This document shows, one piece after another, positions 18,155 through 29,067 of a stretch of DNA of 64,000 nucleotides. Source of the DNA: Pseudomonas cremoris (GTDB taxonomy: Bacteria > Pseudomonadota > Gammaproteobacteria > Pseudomonadales > Pseudomonadaceae); contig NZ_JAAXCY010000007.1 of assembly GCF_014230465.1 (NCBI RefSeq), positions 248,001 to 312,000 on the forward strand, written 5' to 3'. The position numbers were made by a program, and so were the translations under genes. The notes beneath the pieces were generated by a model. It was not told the DNA's origin, did no database searches, and was given only the letters and a program-made list of their open reading frames with translations. The number at the start of each line of letters is the position of its first letter. Within the stretch, counting starts at the first letter, position 1.

Positions 18155-19741
18155 TTATGAGCCCGGGGCAGCCTTCATTTTCGCGTCAATTTGCTTGTCC
18201 ACCGCGCCGCGAATCTGGTCGATGCTGAAGCTCGCCGGTTTCTGGCTGGGCGGGTACTCGACAAAGGTTTGGAGGAACTTGGCTGATTTGGTAACGGCTA
18301 CCGCAACCAAGTAAACGTTTTTGGTACTCCAGTCGTAGTACTGGTCAGAAACCACGTCCGCTCGTTCATAAGGGTCCATGCGCAGGTTGAAGATCTTCGG
18401 CACCCTTAGGCACACGAAGGGCTCGCTCCACACCGCAAAGCCACCCGGCGCACGTTGCTCGCAGTACACGGCCTTCCAATTGCCAAAGCGCGCCGAGACC
18501 AGTACGCCGTCATCGTTGAAATAGTAAAACTCGTCGCGGGCACCCTTGGGTTGCTGGCCGGTCAGGTAGGGCAACTGGTTAAAACCATCCAAATGTACTT
18601 TGAAGTTCTGGCCACCGGATGTCGGTGCCCAGCCCTTGAGCAGCTTGTCTTTGACGTCGGCATCGCCTGCTGCCGCCAATAGGGTGGGGAACCAATCCAT
18701 GCCCGAGAACATTTCGTTGGAGACCTCCGCCGGCTTGATCTTGCCGGGCCAGCGGATCATCGCAGGCACGCGGTACGCGCCTTCCCAGTTGGAGTTTTTC
18801 TCGTTACGGAACGGTGTAGTCGCCGCGTCCGGCCAGGAGAACTGGTTGGGTCCGTTGTCGGTGGTGTAGACCACGATGGTGTTATCGGCGATTTTCAGGT
18901 CGTCGAGGGTTTGCAGGAGTTTGCCCACATCGCCGTCATGTTCCAGCATGCCGTCTGCGTATTCGTTGCCGGGCATGCCGCTCTGGCCCTTCATCGAGTC
19001 ACGCACATGGGTGAATAGATGCATCCGCGTCGTGTTCATCCAGACGAAGAACGGTTTGTTGGCCTCGGTTTGTTTTTTGATAAACGCTTGGGCTGCGGCC
19101 GTGGTTTCGTCGTCGATGGTTTCCATGCGCTTGGTGGTCAAGGCACCGGTGTCTTCGATCTTGCCATCGGCGAAGCTGTGGATCACGCCACGGGGCGAGT
19201 TGGCCTTAACGAACTCGGGGTCGTCCTTCGGCCAGTACGGGCGTTCGGGTTCTTCTTCAGCGTTGAGGTGATAGAGGTTGCCGAAGAATTCGTCAAACCC
19301 GTGGTTGGTCGGCAGGTACTCGTCTTTATCACCCAGGTGGTTCTTGCCGAATTGTCCGGTGGCATAACCCAGTGACTTCAGCGCTTGGGCAATGGTGATG
19401 TCGCGCTTTTGCAAACCCACCGAAGCCCCTGGCGCACCCACCTTCGACAGCCCCGTGCGCAACGGCGTCTGGCCGGTGATGAAGGACGAGCGCCCAGCCG
19501 TGCAGCTGTTCTCCGCGTAGTAGTCGGTGAACATCATGCCTTCTTTGGCGATCCGGTCGATATTGGGCGTTTTGTACCCCACAACGCCCATGGAATAGGC
19601 GCTGATGTTGGTTTGCCCGATGTCATCGCCGAAGATCACCAGGATATTCGGCTTCTCGGCGGCCAGGGCGGATGCCGAGGCGCCGATCACCGAAGCCGCC
19701 ACCAGGGCGAGCTTCGGCAGCCACTTACGTATGCGAGTCAT
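18155..19741 (-). CDS. Periplasmic arylsulfatase-family hydrolase
   Basis: A 528-residue sulfatase with an N-terminal signal peptide ending ASASALAAEK. Metal-binding Asp39-Asp40 sit in ILVIFGDDIGQTN. The formylglycine site reads CTAGR (Cys80), a variant of the consensus CxPxR with Ala for Pro. Family residues GKNHLGD and YTTDNGPNQ follow. The enzyme would hydrolyse a sulfate ester in the periplasm, if a formylglycine-generating enzyme is supplied elsewhere; none is in the window. AAGGAG lies 9 bases before the ATG. It is the last gene of the MoxR/Bat strand, 75 bases after the HAD gene. Confidence 0.9.
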   Translation of the reverse strand: MTRIRKWLPKLALVAASVIGASASALAAEKPNILVIFGDDIGQTNISAYSMGVVGYKTPNIDRIAKEGMMFTDYYAENSCTAGRSSFITGQTPLRTGLSKVGAPGASVGLQKRDITIAQALKSLGYATGQFGKNHLGDKDEYLPTNHGFDEFFGNLYHLNAEEEPERPYWPKDDPEFVKANSPRGVIHSFADGKIEDTGALTTKRMETIDDETTAAAQAFIKKQTEANKPFFVWMNTTRMHLFTHVRDSMKGQSGMPGNEYADGMLEHDGDVGKLLQTLDDLKIADNTIVVYTTDNGPNQFSWPDAATTPFRNEKNSNWEGAYRVPAMIRWPGKIKPAEVSNEMFSGMDWFPTLLAAAGDADVKDKLLKGWAPTSGGQNFKVHLDGFNQLPYLTGQQPKGARDEFYYFNDDGVLVSARFGNWKAVYCEQRAPGGFAVWSEPFVCLRVPKIFNLRMDPYERADVVSDQYYDWSTKNVYLVAVAVTKSAKFLQTFVEYPPSQKPASFSIDQIRGAVDKQIDAKMKAAPGS

Positions 19742-19816
19742 AAGACTTGCTCCTTTTAGGGCTCTGGTCGCATTGGCTGCGACCTACGTTTATTACAGTC
19801 CGTCGTGACGTTTTTC

Positions 19817-20818
19817 TTATTGCACCTGCGCTTGCACAGCCGGCTCGAAAGGGTAGATACGGCGCCATTCGCGTGCCATATCCACCACGGTCCAGCCATT
19901 TGCCTTGGCCAGGTCAAGCGCCTTGTCCAGGCGCCCCACCTGAGAATTACGGTCGTAGGCCCACTCGCGCTTGGCATCGGTGTGGTGCACCAGGCCCATC
20001 AAGCGCTTGCCGCTGCCAGCGGCGGTCCATTGCAGCATTTGCAGGTCGCCGTCGGAGTTGCCGAACGCCAGGATCGGACGCCGCCCGATCACCGCGTCGA
20101 TGCTTTCCGGCTTGCCGGGACCGTCGTCGTTGTGCGCCAGCTTGGCGGTGCGCAGTACCTGGGGTTGGCCGCCGTTTAGCTGGAACTGAGTGACGAAGTT
20201 CGAGCCGATGACCTGCTCTGGCGGTATGCCGTACACCTCTTCGGCAAAGGCGCGCATGAAGGCGGTGTCACCACCGGAGACGATGTAGGTCTTGAATTGC
20301 TGGCTGCGCAGGTAATCGAGCATCTCCAGCATGGGCTGATAGATCATCTGGTCGAACGGCTTGCCGGTTTTGGGGTGACGAGCCTGTTTCAGCCAGTGCC
20401 GGGCATTGTCGATGAAGGCTTGCGTGCTGATACCGGTGTGGGTGGCGCCGATGATTTTCAGCAGGCCCTGCATGCCGGCGGCGGCGAGGGCTTGGTGGTC
20501 GCCTTCCAGCACGGCTTGGAACGGTTGGGTGGTTTTCCATTCAGGATGCTGGGGCGCCAGGCGCTTGACCTCGTCAAAGGCAAACAGCACTTCGAAGTAC
20601 GCCGGTTGTTCGGTCCACAAGGTGCCGTCGTTATCGAAGACGGCGATGCGTTCGGCAGGCTTGACGTAGTCCTTGGAGCCTTCGACGGTCACGGCCTGGA
20701 CGAAGTCGATGATCTGCTGCTTGCTTGGGCCTTCGTTCCATGAGGGCAGCGGGTCGGCGGCCAGTGCAGGCAGGGTCAGCAGCAGGAGAAGGGGCAGGGC
20801 AGAACGCAGCGACGTCAT
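19817..20818 (-). CDS. Exported HAD-superfamily phosphatase-like protein
   Basis: A 333-residue protein with a clear signal peptide ([20 protein letters not shown]), so it acts outside the cytoplasm. The HAD nucleophile motif is FDNDGTLW (Asp62, Asp64), and [10 protein letters not shown] supplies the late acidic motif. The fold resembles phosphoserine-phosphatase-like HADs. The start at 20818 overlaps the stop of the BatD-like gene (ATGA) and has AAGGAC just upstream; the longer frame upstream runs antisense-like through that gene and is rejected. Coupling to the Bat genes suggests a shared pathway. The substrate is unknown. Confidence 0.87.
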   Translation of the reverse strand: MTSLRSALPLLLLLTLPALAADPLPSWNEGPSKQQIIDFVQAVTVEGSKDYVKPAERIAVFDNDGTLWTEQPAYFEVLFAFDEVKRLAPQHPEWKTTQPFQAVLEGDHQALAAAGMQGLLKIIGATHTGISTQAFIDNARHWLKQARHPKTGKPFDQMIYQPMLEMLDYLRSQQFKTYIVSGGDTAFMRAFAEEVYGIPPEQVIGSNFVTQFQLNGGQPQVLRTAKLAHNDDGPGKPESIDAVIGRRPILAFGNSDGDLQMLQWTAAGSGKRLMGLVHHTDAKREWAYDRNSQVGRLDKALDLAKANGWTVVDMAREWRRIYPFEPAVQAQVQ

Positions 20819-21840
20819 GGGAAGTCCTTTTCGTGACGAGGGTTCAGTGCAACCAAGCGTAGTTGACGACACGCCCAACGCAATGCAGCCCACGTTTTTC
20901 GCCACAGGGGCGGGATACGCGGCCACAACGCATGCAACAGATAACCCGCCAGGATCAGCGCGATAATCGCAGCAATCCAGGCGAACAGGTGCTGAGACAG
21001 CTGCCTGCGGCCGTGTTCGATGGCGAAGGTTGGGGTGTAGGCGCTGACTGCCTGGGCGTCCACCGTGAGTGGCGGCAGCTGCGCGAATTGGAGGCGATGA
21101 TTGCGGCTGTCCCACCACTTCACGCTAATGGCGGGTAGCGTGTAATGGCCGCCTTGCTGCACGCGGTACACCAAGGCGTCGATGCGCTGGCCACCAGTGA
21201 TGGCGCCACGGCCGTCGTCCAGGTTGCTGATAATGGGGGCCTGCGGGTAAAGGCGCAGGCCTTTGATCTGCGCGGCGGCGGGCGGGGGCAGCGACAGGCC
21301 GGGCGTATCGTCGGCCTGCAGTGTGAGCGTGCGGGTCAGGCTGTCACCGACCTTGAGGTCCGTGGCAGTGAGGGTCTGGCTCAAGCGCAAGCCACTGGCA
21401 ACCAGCACTGGTTCGTCCGCAGCAAATCCCGGCGGCTGGCTTGCCTCGAAGGATAACGGTGCACTTTGCGCCGTCAGCGGTGCGCTGGCCTGGCCCGGCT
21501 GCGCGCTGATTCTCAGTGCGGGCACCGTAAAGTGTTGCGCGGCATTTGGCGTGATGCGGTAGGCGTAGCGCATGCCGTAGAAGGTCTGGCCGTCGATCAC
21601 CTGTGTGGTGTGCTCGGCTTCACCACCGGGGGGCTGCACGCGTGCACCTGGCAACTTCAAGTCAGGCAGTGTTGCGCCGGAGGTGAACCAGGTATCGGTC
21701 AGCACATCGACCTGCACCAACAACTGCTCGCCTACCACCACCGACGCACCGGGTACCAACTGCGCCTGTACGCGCAACTGGGGCTCGGCGGCCCACGCGG
21801 GGGCAGTGATCAGCAAGAGAACGCCACAATAGCGCTTCAT
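20815..21840 (-). CDS. batD: BatD-like oxygen-tolerance protein (short)
   Basis: A 341-residue exported protein, shorter than most BatD proteins. It has a signal peptide ([20 protein letters not shown]), beta-rich domains ([20 protein letters not shown]) and a C-terminal membrane helix ([20 protein letters not shown], about residues 285-306). It lies last in the MoxR-DUF58-DUF4381-VWA-VWA-BatD order known from Bacteroides Bat and proteobacterial MoxR operons. Its start overlaps the stop of the VWA-TPR gene (ATGA). BatD proteins are thought to work with the VWA proteins at the membrane; the mechanism is not settled. Confidence 0.82.
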   Translation of the reverse strand: MKRYCGVLLLITAPAWAAEPQLRVQAQLVPGASVVVGEQLLVQVDVLTDTWFTSGATLPDLKLPGARVQPPGGEAEHTTQVIDGQTFYGMRYAYRITPNAAQHFTVPALRISAQPGQASAPLTAQSAPLSFEASQPPGFAADEPVLVASGLRLSQTLTATDLKVGDSLTRTLTLQADDTPGLSLPPPAAAQIKGLRLYPQAPIISNLDDGRGAITGGQRIDALVYRVQQGGHYTLPAISVKWWDSRNHRLQFAQLPPLTVDAQAVSAYTPTFAIEHGRRQLSQHLFAWIAAIIALILAGYLLHALWPRIPPLWRKTWAALRWACRQLRLVALNPRHEKDFP

Positions 21841-23291
21841 GGTTTCGCCTCCTGGTCCTGCAGGCTGAATTTACGCCGCAGGAAATTGGCAGGCGAGGTG
21901 GTCAGATTTTGTAGCCACAGCGCATCGTTGTTGGCTTGCTGGGTCTGGATCGCCTTGCTTTGGCCCTTGCCGGGGGCCTTGTCGAACTTGACTTCATCGG
22001 GCTTGACCTCGGGGGTGTTGTTCGCCGCGCTTTCGGTGTCTTTCTTCAAGGCAATCGCCAGGGCCAGGTTGGCGCTGGCTTCAGGAAAGTCCGGTTGGAG
22101 CTGCAAGGCATGCTGGTAGGCGCTGATGGCGTCGTCGAACTTGAAGCGGCGTACGTGGATGTTGCCCAGGTAGAACGCGGCTTGCGGCGTGTTCATCGCA
22201 CTGAACGTGGTTTGGGCCAAGTCGTAGTCCGCCGCGTTGTAGGCGGCAATGCCCTTCCAGTAGGGATCGACAAACCGCGCCGCCGCCTCAGGGTAGTGAT
22301 GATGCTCAAAGGCCCAGCGGCCTTGTTGGTCTAGGGTCAGGAACGGATTGGCCTCAGCTGGCGTTGGCGGCAGCAGCAGGCCGAGCAGTAAGACGGCGCC
22401 CCAATTCAGGCTCCAGCCCCGACGCACGCTGACCAACGCCAATAGCAGCAGCGGCCAGCACAGCCAATACCCTGCGTCTTTCCATTGCAGCAGCCGCTGT
22501 TGCTCGTCGGCATTCTGGAAATGTTGCTGGGCGTGGCGTGCGACCCAGTCCAGGTCATCGTCATTCAATGTCAGGCTGCCCAGGGGCGCATCGAGTGCCG
22601 AGGCCAGTTGCTTGAGCGTCGGGCTGCTGCCCAAGGCCAGCACCAGCACTTGCAGCGAGTCGTCCTTGAGCGTGGGCAGTTGGGCGACGTCCGCGCCATC
22701 GGTCACCAGCAGCAAGGTGCCCGGCGACTGTTGCAGCAATCGCTTGGCCTGCTCGATCACCGCGGCGACATCCTTGCCGGACTTGCTGATCAAGTCGGTG
22801 CCCAACGCCTGGATGAAGGTGTCGAGCAGTTCAGGATCGTCGGTGGGCGGCAACACCAGATGGGCGCTGCCCGCATACACCAGCAATGCCGTGCGCGTGC
22901 CTTTGCGGCGTTGCACCAGGTCGTGCAACGTGTGCTTGGCGGCCGTCAGGCGGGTGGGCGGCACGTCAGCGGTGTCCATCGACGGCGACAGGTCCACGGC
23001 GATGATCAGCGGCGCGCGGTTTTCCAGGAAATCCGGGCGATCCTGTTGCCAGGTCGGCCCGGCAGTCGCTATTGCGCCGAGCACTAGCAGCGCGCACACC
23101 AGATGCACCGGGCGCACGCGATGCGGGTCGTTGGGAGTCAGCAGCAAATGCGGCAACAGGTGCGGGGCGATATTGCCGCGCAGGCGCCGTTGCAGGTCGC
23201 GGCTGCGTTGCCAGATCAGCGGCAGCAGAAGACCCAACAGGGCAAGCAACAGCCAAGTCGGCCGCAGGAAGTGGAAGTTACTGAAGTCCAT
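21837..23291 (-). CDS. VWA-TPR membrane protein (BatB/BatC-type fusion)
   Basis: A 484-residue protein. Membrane helices lie at about residues 12-27 and 62-78. A von Willebrand A domain follows with the metal site [10 protein letters not shown] (Asp100, Ser102, Ser104). Two more helices lie near 290-330. Residues about 350-430 are TPR-like ([35 protein letters not shown]). It thus merges what are BatB and BatC in other species. The start at 23291 has GGGAGG 6 bases upstream and overlaps the preceding VWA gene by 14 bases. Confidence 0.88.
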   Translation of the reverse strand: MDFSNFHFLRPTWLLLALLGLLLPLIWQRSRDLQRRLRGNIAPHLLPHLLLTPNDPHRVRPVHLVCALLVLGAIATAGPTWQQDRPDFLENRAPLIIAVDLSPSMDTADVPPTRLTAAKHTLHDLVQRRKGTRTALLVYAGSAHLVLPPTDDPELLDTFIQALGTDLISKSGKDVAAVIEQAKRLLQQSPGTLLLVTDGADVAQLPTLKDDSLQVLVLALGSSPTLKQLASALDAPLGSLTLNDDDLDWVARHAQQHFQNADEQQRLLQWKDAGYWLCWPLLLLALVSVRRGWSLNWGAVLLLGLLLPPTPAEANPFLTLDQQGRWAFEHHHYPEAAARFVDPYWKGIAAYNAADYDLAQTTFSAMNTPQAAFYLGNIHVRRFKFDDAISAYQHALQLQPDFPEASANLALAIALKKDTESAANNTPEVKPDEVKFDKAPGKGQSKAIQTQQANNDALWLQNLTTSPANFLRRKFSLQDQEAKP

Positions 23292-24273
23292 CCGCTGCCT
23301 CCCGTTTCGGCCGATGCGGCCACAGCGCCGCAATCAAGTGATACCCCGCCAATAGCACCAACGCGGCGCCCAGCGGCCACCAGAACAGGTCGCGCTTGGG
23401 TTGATGGCTGAGGGTTTTCACTTGATGCGGGGTGATCTTGTCCAGGGTGGCGTAGACCTGGGTGAGGCTGTCGCGGTCCTCTGCGCGAAAGTAGCGGCCG
23501 CCGGTTGCGCTGGCGATGTCCTGCAAGGCGTTCAGGTTAACCTTGGCTTCCCCGGTCGCCTGTGGGTCGCCAATGCCGATGGTGTGGATGATCACGCCTT
23601 TGGCAGCCGCCATGTCGGCGGCATGATCTGGAGTGATTGCGCTGCTGGTGTCGTTGCCGTCGGTGAGCAGGATCAGCACTTTTTCCGGCTCATGGGCCTG
23701 GTCGAGCAGCTTGAGACCAAGACCAATGGCATCGCCAATGGCGGTATTCGGCCCAGCCATGCCGATGCCGCTGTCATCCAACAACAGCGACAGGCTGGCG
23801 TGATCGAGGGTCAAGGGCGCCTGGGGGTAGGCACCGCTGCCAAACAGAATCAGGCCGATACGGTCGTCTTTGCGCTGCTGGATAAAGCCATGCACCACCT
23901 GTTTGACGGCGGCCAGGCGGTCGATCTTGTGGCCGGCGGCATCGGTGAAGTCCTGGGTTTCCATGGACTGGGAGATGTCGATGGCCAGCATCAAGTCGCG
24001 CACCGGTTGCTGGCGTTCAATGGGTTTTTCCACCCACACCGGGCGGGCGATCGCCAGCACCAGCAACGCCCAGACCAGCAGATTGAGCAGTAACTGGCTG
24101 CGATTATGGCGCGTGCCGCTGTTGGAGGGCGATGTACCGATGGCCTGGCTCATTCCGCGGAAAAACGGCACCCGCACGGCGCTGCGTGCTTCGCGGTAGG
24201 GCGGCAAATAGCGGTAGGCCAGCCACGGCAGCGGCAGCAGTAGCAGCAGCCAGGGGTAGTCAAGCTGCCACAT
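23278..24273 (-). CDS. batA: VWA membrane protein (BatA-type)
   Basis: A 331-residue inner-membrane protein. N-terminal helices lie at about residues 5-20 and 61-77, and a C-terminal helix at about 305-325. Between them is a VWA domain with an intact metal-ion site: AIDISQSMET (Asp99, Ser101, Ser103), GPNTAIGDAIG and LLTDGNDTSS. VWA proteins of this class are partners of MoxR AAA ATPases. It overlaps both neighbours by 14 bases, placing it firmly in one operon. Confidence 0.88.
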   Translation of the reverse strand: MWQLDYPWLLLLLPLPWLAYRYLPPYREARSAVRVPFFRGMSQAIGTSPSNSGTRHNRSQLLLNLLVWALLVLAIARPVWVEKPIERQQPVRDLMLAIDISQSMETQDFTDAAGHKIDRLAAVKQVVHGFIQQRKDDRIGLILFGSGAYPQAPLTLDHASLSLLLDDSGIGMAGPNTAIGDAIGLGLKLLDQAHEPEKVLILLTDGNDTSSAITPDHAADMAAAKGVIIHTIGIGDPQATGEAKVNLNALQDIASATGGRYFRAEDRDSLTQVYATLDKITPHQVKTLSHQPKRDLFWWPLGAALVLLAGYHLIAALWPHRPKREAADGLQ

Positions 24274-24724
24274 GGTGTTGCTCCACCCAGGCAGTGCACT
24301 GGGCCAGTAATTGCGTGTGCTGCTCGGCAGGCAAAGGCGCGCCGTAGGCCAATTGCGCCAACTGCTGGCTCAGGTCCTCCGGTATCGGCGCGCCGGCGTG
24401 GTGCTGCAAGAAGGCCTGCCATTCGGCGCCGCGCAGGGTCGGGATGCGTTGGTGTTGCGCTTTTGACAGCGGCATGGACAAGGCGACGCGCTTGAGTAGT
24501 TCGGGTAACTCTCGCAGGTCTTTCAACTGTTTCAAGCGCGCCAAGGCCTCGCGCCGATAAGCATCGCGCCGCCAACGCAGCCATTTGCGGATGCCGAGGA
24601 TCAGCAGTCCAATCACCAGCAGCCCCAGTAGCACGCCCCAACCCCAGGTCTGTGGCCAGTAGCTGACCGGCGCGGGCAAGCCCAACTCCTTGAGTTGCTC
24701 GATGCTCGGCACATGGGCGGTCAC
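24260..24724 (-). CDS. DUF4381 membrane protein
   Basis: A 154-residue protein with one membrane helix (about residues 28-46, GWGVLLGLLVIGLLILGIRK) and a basic helical cytoplasmic part (RRDAYRREALARLKQL). This is the DUF4381 pattern, regularly found between DUF58 and VWA genes in MoxR operons. The start is read as GTG at 24724, which overlaps the DUF58 stop as GTGA and has GGGGAAG about 6 bases upstream. Longer versions of the frame run into the DUF58 gene and are not credible. Confidence 0.82.
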   Translation of the reverse strand: MTAHVPSIEQLKELGLPAPVSYWPQTWGWGVLLGLLVIGLLILGIRKWLRWRRDAYRREALARLKQLKDLRELPELLKRVALSMPLSKAQHQRIPTLRGAEWQAFLQHHAGAPIPEDLSQQLAQLAYGAPLPAEQHTQLLAQCTAWVEQHHVAA

Positions 24725-25640
24725 CGGCGCTTCCCCAGTTCCGTGCGCAGTTGCTCGGCGGCGGGCAATGCGGTGCTGATCATCAGCAGCGGAACCTGGC
24801 TGCGACGCAACAGGCTGGCGACGTCCTTGAGGCGCCCCCCGAGAAAGTCGCCCAACGGCTGGCGCACCTTGCGTTGGTTGACGGCCAATTCCACTTGCAA
24901 CTGCCCCTGGGTCACCAATAACTGCCCACGGCTGGGCACGTTGAGCGCCAAGGGGTCGTACACCTGCAACGCCACCACATCGTTGTGGGCCGACAGTTGC
25001 TGCAGCAGTTGAGAGGTGCGTGGGCCGGCGCCCGCAAAATCGCTGACCAGGCAGATCAAATGGTCGTGACCCGCCAGCGCCACGCACTGCTGCAAGACCT
25101 TGTCCAATTGGCTGTCGCCTTCATGGTCGGCATTGCCAGCATTGAGTTCGCTGCTCTGCAAGGCGATGCGGCTGCACAACGCTTCTACCCGTTTACGGCT
25201 GCGCAACGGCGCCACGCTGTCGATGCGTGAGTCGTTGAACACCAGGCCACCCACACGGTCGCCGGCGTTGAACACCATCCAGGCGGCCAACGCCCCGAGT
25301 TCAGCGGCAACGGCAGACTTGAAGCTGCGCACCGAACCAAAAAACATCGACATGCGCTGGTCCACCACAATCAAGGCCGGACGGTCGCGTTCTTCGGTGA
25401 AGGTGCGCACCACCGGTTTGCCGGTGCGCAACGATGCACGCCAATCCAGATGGCGCAAATCGTCGCCCGGCTGGTAGCGCCGCAGCTCATCGAAATTCAA
25501 GCCACGGCCACGCAGGCGTGAAGCATGGTTGCCCGCCAGCAGGCTCCCCTGGGGCTGGCGCGCGACAAAACTCAAGCCTTGCGCCTGGAACTGCAACGCC
25601 ATCAACTGCGCCAGACTCACGTAGACCAAGCCGTCGGCGT

Positions 25641-25644
<4 letters not shown>
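24721..25644 (-). CDS. DUF58 protein of the MoxR operon
   Basis: A 307-residue cytoplasmic protein. It shows the DUF58 signature RRYQPGDDLRHLDWRASLRT, followed by TEERDRPALIVVDQRMSMFF, which is a VWA-like fold start. DUF58 proteins are constant neighbours of MoxR ATPases and probably link them to the membrane VWA proteins. The ATG at 25644 overlaps the MoxR stop (ATGA). The open frame upstream of it overlaps the MoxR gene in another frame and was excluded. Confidence 0.9.
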
Positions 25645-26615
<971 letters not shown>

Positions 26616-26639
26616 GCCATTCCTCCTTGAAACCTTGGG

Positions 26640-27191
26640 TCACCAGGGTGAGGTGACCACGATGTATTGCACGGAGCTGCCGACGTAACGCGGCTGGTAC
26701 CAGGTCGGCCCGCAATGCTGGTAGGCCACGCCATTGGCCACTACCGAGACACAATCGGCCGGCACGGTGCTGACCTGGGTGCCAATGGCGAGGATCGTTG
26801 CCGTGGTGGCACCGACTACCGCCGCTGCCGCCCAAGGGTGATACCAGTCATCCGGGTGCGGTGGCGGTGGCGGTGGAGGAGGCGGCGGCGGCGGCATTGG
26901 GCCTGGATGTGGCCCGGGTCCCGGGTAAGGGTGCGGCCCTGGCTCCGGATGGGGTTGCGGGTGCGGCTGCGGCTGCGGCTGCGGGTGTGGCTCGGGATGT
27001 GGCGGCATTGGCCGAGGCGCAGGCATGGGACGCGGCATTGGCGGCGGTGGTCGATACCCACCGCTGCCACCATGGGGCACCACGAAGGTGCGCGCGCCGC
27101 CACCGCCGCGCACTTGCCAGGCCTGGGCCACCAAGGGGTCGAACAGGCTCAGCAGCAAACTGGCTGTCAATACCGCCGCCGTGGCTCTCAT
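26640..27191 (-). CDS. Exported His/Pro-rich protein, DUF6515-like C-terminus
   Basis: A 183-residue protein with a signal peptide (cleavage near AQAWQ). Residues about 45-115 are almost only Pro, His, Gly, Gln and Met in short repeats (HPEPHPQPQPQPHPQPHP, then a run of Pro). A membrane-like or Ala-rich stretch follows, then VANGVAYQHCGPTWYQPRYV, which resembles the repeat unit of DUF6515 proteins (TVYVNGVxYYxxxGxWY). The His/Pro tract could bind metal or span the wall; this is inference. Its stop lies 24 bases before moxR and its start overlaps the DUF2092 stop (ATGA). Confidence 0.78.
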   Translation of the reverse strand: MRATAAVLTASLLLSLFDPLVAQAWQVRGGGGARTFVVPHGGSGGYRPPPPMPRPMPAPRPMPPHPEPHPQPQPQPHPQPHPEPGPHPYPGPGPHPGPMPPPPPPPPPPPPHPDDWYHPWAAAAVVGATTATILAIGTQVSTVPADCVSVVANGVAYQHCGPTWYQPRYVGSSVQYIVVTSPW

Positions 27192-27928
27192 GGCTGTTCT
27201 CCTTGAGGCTCCAATTGCTGCAAGGGCACCGCACGGGCGCCGGCGGGAGGAATAAACTCAAAGTCCTGGGGCTTGATCGCGCTGTTGAGTTGCCAGTGAT
27301 AGTTGACGCTGTGCCGAGGCTGCTCAGCCGTGTCACGACGGCTGATCACCAGGCGACAGGGCAGGGGTCGGGGCCCTTGGCGCACCCACAGTTGCCAATC
27401 GATGTCCGGCTGGCGATAGGCGTAATGGGTGCAGGTGTTGCCGTCGACGGTTTCATCGCCGATCAGCAACGCACTGCTGATGCCCACGTCCCTGGCGGTG
27501 CCGGGGTGCCAGCGAAACAGATCGGCCAGGGGCAATTCGATGCCGTAGCGTTCGCTCAACTGGTCGAGCAAGCCGCCAATGTTCGCAGGCGCGGCCTGGT
27601 TGGCGAAGTAGCCGCTGCGGCTGTCGTAAAGCGTGAAGCTCTTGCCGTTGTAAAACAGGCTGCGGCGTTTGCCGTCGCTTTCCAGTGACACGTGCAGCTT
27701 GTCTGGCTGACGGGCCAGCAAACGTGCCTGATGGCTGAACTCGATGACCTGGCCGTTCTCCAGCACCTGGTCGGTGTGGCTGCTGGCGTCGATGCGAAAC
27801 TGCTGCAGGCTGCGCAAATAGGCGCCCATCTGGTCAAGGGCGGCCAGGGCCTTGGGTTCCAGTTCCTCGGCCGAGACCGTGTTGGCAGTCAAGGCCAGGC
27901 AAATCAACAAGCATTGAAAGCGCGACAT
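27188..27928 (-). CDS. DUF2092 exported protein
   Basis: A 246-residue periplasmic protein with a signal peptide (LLICLALTANTVSAEE). The mature part (ALAALDQMGAYLRSLQQFRI; VSLESDGKRRSLFYNGKSFT; CTHYAYRQPDIDWQLWV) fits DUF2092, whose fold is related to the lipoprotein carriers LolA/LolB. It might bind a lipid or hydrophobic ligand; inference from the fold. GAGG lies 6 bases before the ATG, and the gene overlaps the His/Pro-rich gene by 4 bases. Confidence 0.82.
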   Translation of the reverse strand: MSRFQCLLICLALTANTVSAEELEPKALAALDQMGAYLRSLQQFRIDASSHTDQVLENGQVIEFSHQARLLARQPDKLHVSLESDGKRRSLFYNGKSFTLYDSRSGYFANQAAPANIGGLLDQLSERYGIELPLADLFRWHPGTARDVGISSALLIGDETVDGNTCTHYAYRQPDIDWQLWVRQGPRPLPCRLVISRRDTAEQPRHSVNYHWQLNSAIKPQDFEFIPPAGARAVPLQQLEPQGEQP

Positions 27929-27940
27929 GACGCACCTCGT

Positions 27941-28987
27941 TCAAAGCATGAAGGTTGGTATCACCGGGATAAACGACAGGCGGAAGTTCCAGCGGGGGCT
28001 GATCAGGTCGTCGGCGTGAATCACCGAGTACTGCACCTCACCGGAGATGCGTACTGGCAACTTGCCGAAATTGACGATGCGTCCTGCGCCGATACCGATG
28101 GGAAAGTTGACCTTGTTCCCGCTCTCGGCCTTCCAGTTCACCGTGATATTGGGCGTCATGCCCACCCGCCATTGGCTAGGACCGGGAATGGCACGCTGGA
28201 TGAAATACTGGATGTTGGTCAGGCTGACGTCCTTGCGCCGTGAGTCGCCGCCTACCGACCACCAATGCTGCGGGAAGAACCCGAGGGTCCAGTCTTCGCC
28301 CAGGTAGGCCGCGACAAACGCCGGACCAAGGGCGTATTTGCCGGTGCCCAGCACGTCTTTTTCGGCGGTGGGGAACATGGCCGTGGGGCCGAACCCCCAG
28401 ACCATCTTGCCGCCATTGGCAAACCGTATCGGCTGCTTGGGGGAAAACACCCCCACATAGGCCAGGTCGCCAAACCCCGAGGTGCGGTCGAACGGGTCGT
28501 TGACCACGTCGGGAAAGTCGCGGTCAGTCAGCACACCATACGGGCTCATGCCGATCAGGTTGCCCGCTTTGGCATTCACCGGCGCGCTGACATAGCTCAG
28601 CGGAATGCGGTTGATCAGGTTCCAGTCCTCGCCGATGGATATCGGGAAGGTCGGCATGAAGCTGTATTTGCCCAGGTGCCGGGTGCCGTTGCTGTGGGGG
28701 CCCTTGAGGGCGGTGTAATCAAACTGATTGAACAGCAACACCAGGTTGCCCACGGGGTTGTCCATCAGCTTGGCGATTTGCTCGGTTGACGGGTCGCAAC
28801 CGGCCTTGACCACTTGCTTGAGGTCGATATCGAAGTCTTGTTGCAGACGGTGGCAGGTTTCGGGATCGGCCTTGGTGGCGGGCGCCGGGCTGCTGCCCAG
28901 TTCCGGCAGGCTGGCGGCCGATAGACCGCCACTGGAAAGCACGCCAAAAATCAGCGGGGCAGCACACAAGCGAGCACGTGAAATCAT
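27941..28987 (-). CDS. Exported beta-barrel-like protein (putative outer-membrane channel)
   Basis: A 348-residue exported protein. After the signal peptide, Cys-containing stretches (ETCHRLQQDFDIDLKQVV; AGCDPSTEQ) precede alternating aromatic strands (PFDRTSGFGDLAYVGVFSPK; GKYALGPAFVAAYLGEDWTL; FFPQHWWSVGGDSRR). This is the look of outer-membrane barrels of the MetA/neuromedin-U-like group. The start at 28987 is chosen because the ATG at 28999 abuts its own AAGG. It lies 12 bases ahead of the DUF2092 gene. A second barrel-like gene lies at 30532. Substrate unknown. Confidence 0.72.
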   Translation of the reverse strand: MISRARLCAAPLIFGVLSSGGLSAASLPELGSSPAPATKADPETCHRLQQDFDIDLKQVVKAGCDPSTEQIAKLMDNPVGNLVLLFNQFDYTALKGPHSNGTRHLGKYSFMPTFPISIGEDWNLINRIPLSYVSAPVNAKAGNLIGMSPYGVLTDRDFPDVVNDPFDRTSGFGDLAYVGVFSPKQPIRFANGGKMVWGFGPTAMFPTAEKDVLGTGKYALGPAFVAAYLGEDWTLGFFPQHWWSVGGDSRRKDVSLTNIQYFIQRAIPGPSQWRVGMTPNITVNWKAESGNKVNFPIGIGAGRIVNFGKLPVRISGEVQYSVIHADDLISPRWNFRLSFIPVIPTFML

Positions 28988-29067
28988 GGCGTTACGCATC
29001 CTTGTAAACGGCCTGATATCGGGAGTTACGCGCCCGGTCTATCCCCTGTATGACCGGGCACGTGGTG

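Noticed and set aside
26860..27020. Short GC-rich repeats that look array-like
   Set aside because: They encode the His/Pro repeats of the exported protein; unit length is only a few codons and there are no spacers, so it is not a CRISPR array.
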